Origin: JAHRAW01 sp965212085
Lineage (GTDB): Bacteria; Pseudomonadota; Gammaproteobacteria; Arenicellales; Poriferihabitantaceae
NCBI GenBank assembly: GCA_965212085.1
Contig: OZ243042.1
Span: 434,001-498,000, forward strand
Direction of reading: 5' to 3'
Length of the DNA: 64,000 nt
In this document: positions 62,893 through 64,000 of the stretch, in pieces
How positions within the stretch are numbered: position 1 is the stretch's first letter
Layout of the letters: each line of letters starts with the position of its first letter
Program-made: the position numbers and the translations under genes
The notes under the pieces: generated by a model
What the model was told of the DNA's origin: nothing
Databases searched by the model: none
What the model saw: only the letters and a program-made list of their open reading frames with translations

Positions 62893-64000
62893 TTAGAAGC
62901 GCAACGTCCCGGTCACCCGAATATCGTTGTCATCGTTCGCGGTGCGTTCGCCGGTCAACTCCAGCCGCAACCCGGGTTTGCTCCATTTGCCCAGCGCGTT
63001 GGAGAAATCCATTCCCATCTTCTGACTGCGCCCGTCATCGGTCCAACCCGGTTCCAGGGTGAAGGTTATCCCACGCCCCTGTGCGCCGGGGTCAAGGCGG
63101 GCTTGTACGCCGGCGTCCCATTCATCGTAACCGCTCTCGGCATGCACCACCAGGAAAGTGGTTCGGCCCCGCACGCTCCAGCCGTTGGCCGGGTTGTGGT
63201 AATTGAAGCCGAGACCCACATCCGCACCGCCGCCGCGTTCGGCGTCTCCGTCATCCCAGCGCATACCCAACGCCCAGTTCGGCGTGAAGACCCCGCCGCC
63301 GGCGGACGCTTCCCCGGGCCGGCGCCCTTCCACGGCCAGCCGCAGGCGTTGGGCGGTGGCGTCTACGCCCATTATGGTGGCCTCACGGTCGGATTCCAGG
63401 TCTATGGCGAAAGCGCTGGCTTTCCACGACAGTTCGGTGCGCGCAAAGGCGCGGTTGAGGTCGCCGTGCGCGCCGAAGGCGAACATCTGCATACCAATAT
63501 CCACGTCAATGGCGCCGGACGCATCGCTCAGTTCGGCATCGCCCTCGCCGTAGCCGAGCATCGCCCAGGCGTTGGTGGCGTCGTTAGGCTGCCACTGAAT
63601 ATAGGGCAAGACGCTGGTCAGGTCGGCGTCGAGGTCGCCCGCGTTGCCATCGGCGGCGGCGTTATAGTCTATATCGCCGCTGCTTTCGGAGATGGCGAGG
63701 CCGAGGCGGGCGCCGGCGGGGGTCAGGTAGTCCATACCGAGGTAGCGGGAGGCGACGTCGCCGTCAACGCTGAAATGGTCGTCGTCGCCGTCGAAGTTGC
63801 CGGTGGTGGCGCGGCCCCAGAAACTCCAGGCGGAGGGGGTGGTGGCGGTGGCGTCGTCGTCGAGGGCGAAGTGGAAGGCGCTTTTCATCAGGAGGTCGTG
63901 GCCGGACATGAGGGTGGTTGCGCTGGCGCGGGCTTGTGGGGGGGAGTCCCCCCACGCCCCCCTTTGCGGCGCGGGGAAACTCCTGTTTCCAGCGCCGCGC
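62882..64000. repeat. Near-identical 1.1-kb direct repeat of 40700-41870
   Basis: The 3' end of the third autotransporter gene and part of its linker repeat the 3' end of the giant gene (40700-41870) with few differences, in the same orientation, about 22.2 kb apart. The most visible changes are a six-base difference in the linker (ACCGGTACCGGC-type codons in one copy) and scattered substitutions near the C-terminus. Confidence 0.9.
62893..64000 (-). CDS. Third autotransporter paralogue, C-terminal linker and beta-barrel, cut by window edge
   Basis: The minus frame runs open from the right window edge to a stop at 62893. The last 338 residues from MSGHDLLMKSAFHFALDDD are nearly identical to the barrel of the giant protein and end RVTGTLRF with the C-terminal Phe needed for barrel assembly. 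Upstream (63910-63999) the frame continues through element D (FPAPQRGAWGDSPPQARASA), as in the giant protein. The passenger lies beyond the window, so the MSGHD methionine is probably internal. Confidence 0.85.
   Translation of the reverse strand, partial: RGAGNRSFPAPQRGAWGDSPPQARASATTLMSGHDLLMKSAFHFALDDDATATTPSAWSFWGRATTGNFDGDDDHFSVDGDVASRYLGMDYLTPAGARLGLAISESSGDIDYNAAADGNAGDLDADLTSVLPYIQWQPNDATNAWAMLGYGEGDAELSDASGAIDVDIGMQMFAFGAHGDLNRAFARTELSWKASAFAIDLESDREATIMGVDATAQRLRLAVEGRRPGEASAGGGVFTPNWALGMRWDDGDAERGGGADVGLGFNYHNPANGWSVRGRTTFLVVHAESGYDEWDAGVQARLDPGAQGRGITFTLEPGWTDDGRSQKMGMDFSNALGKWSKPGLRLELTGERTANDDNDIRVTGTLRF

Overview
The window comes from a GC-rich Gram-negative proteobacterium. 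Evidence for this is the autotransporter beta-barrels ending in Phe, the membrane-bound urate oxidase PuuD, the DgcA/DgcN D-glutamate pathway known from marine proteobacteria, and abundant ATTCCCGA/TCGGGAAT palindromic repeats. A marine or host-associated gammaproteobacterium is plausible, but the sequence does not prove a genus. No tRNA, rRNA or CRISPR array was seen.

Layout. 0-6 kb (minus strand): a defence operon of type III methyltransferase (mod), a DUF6602 nuclease-like protein, an orphan MNT-type nucleotidyltransferase and the start of the res helicase. The mod gene carries an in-frame DUF559 endonuclease cassette between inverted palindromic repeats. A symmetric four-site TGTCTCAT array and a frameshifted Fic gene lie upstream. 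6-9.2 kb (plus): pta-dgcA-dgcN. 9.5-23.3 kb (mostly minus): malate synthase G, a thioredoxin-like protein, then purine catabolism and uptake (allA, alc, puuE, puuD, adenine/adenosine deaminase, a BMP-type nucleoside ABC importer), with hicBA and a DUF2283 gene lodged inside the transporter operon. 23.3-27.1 kb: a decayed type I restriction island (hsdM, RhuM and YgjP remnants) that still holds an AT-rich RloC/PrrC-like ATPase and an intact Fic gene. 27.1-39.9 kb: xdhABC, guaD, uraD, uraH, an iron alcohol dehydrogenase, and amt with a small membrane protein. 33.3-35.8, 40.7-60.8 and 62.9-64 kb: three paralogous autotransporters, one with a 24-nt poly-G switch and one encoding a single polypeptide of about 6,687 residues.

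Taken together, the metabolic genes form an almost complete route from imported purines to central metabolism. Adenine and guanine are deaminated, XDH makes urate, PuuD/UraH/UraD make allantoin, PuuE/Alc/AllA make glyoxylate plus urea, and malate synthase G turns glyoxylate into malate.

The intergenic DNA is dominated by two hairpin repeat families, here called A (about 70 bp) and B (about 70 bp), plus other repeats. They also lie in frame inside the same linker of the autotransporters. An IS110-family element sits precisely inside a B repeat. Its non-coding left end encodes a readable bridge RNA whose guide loops match both the target repeat and the element's own ends.

The most notable points are the bridge RNA and its target, the DUF559 cassette, the poly-G phase switch, the repeat-invaded autotransporter linkers, the orphan nucleotidyltransferase/DUF6602 pair, and the two uncharacterised operator arrays.
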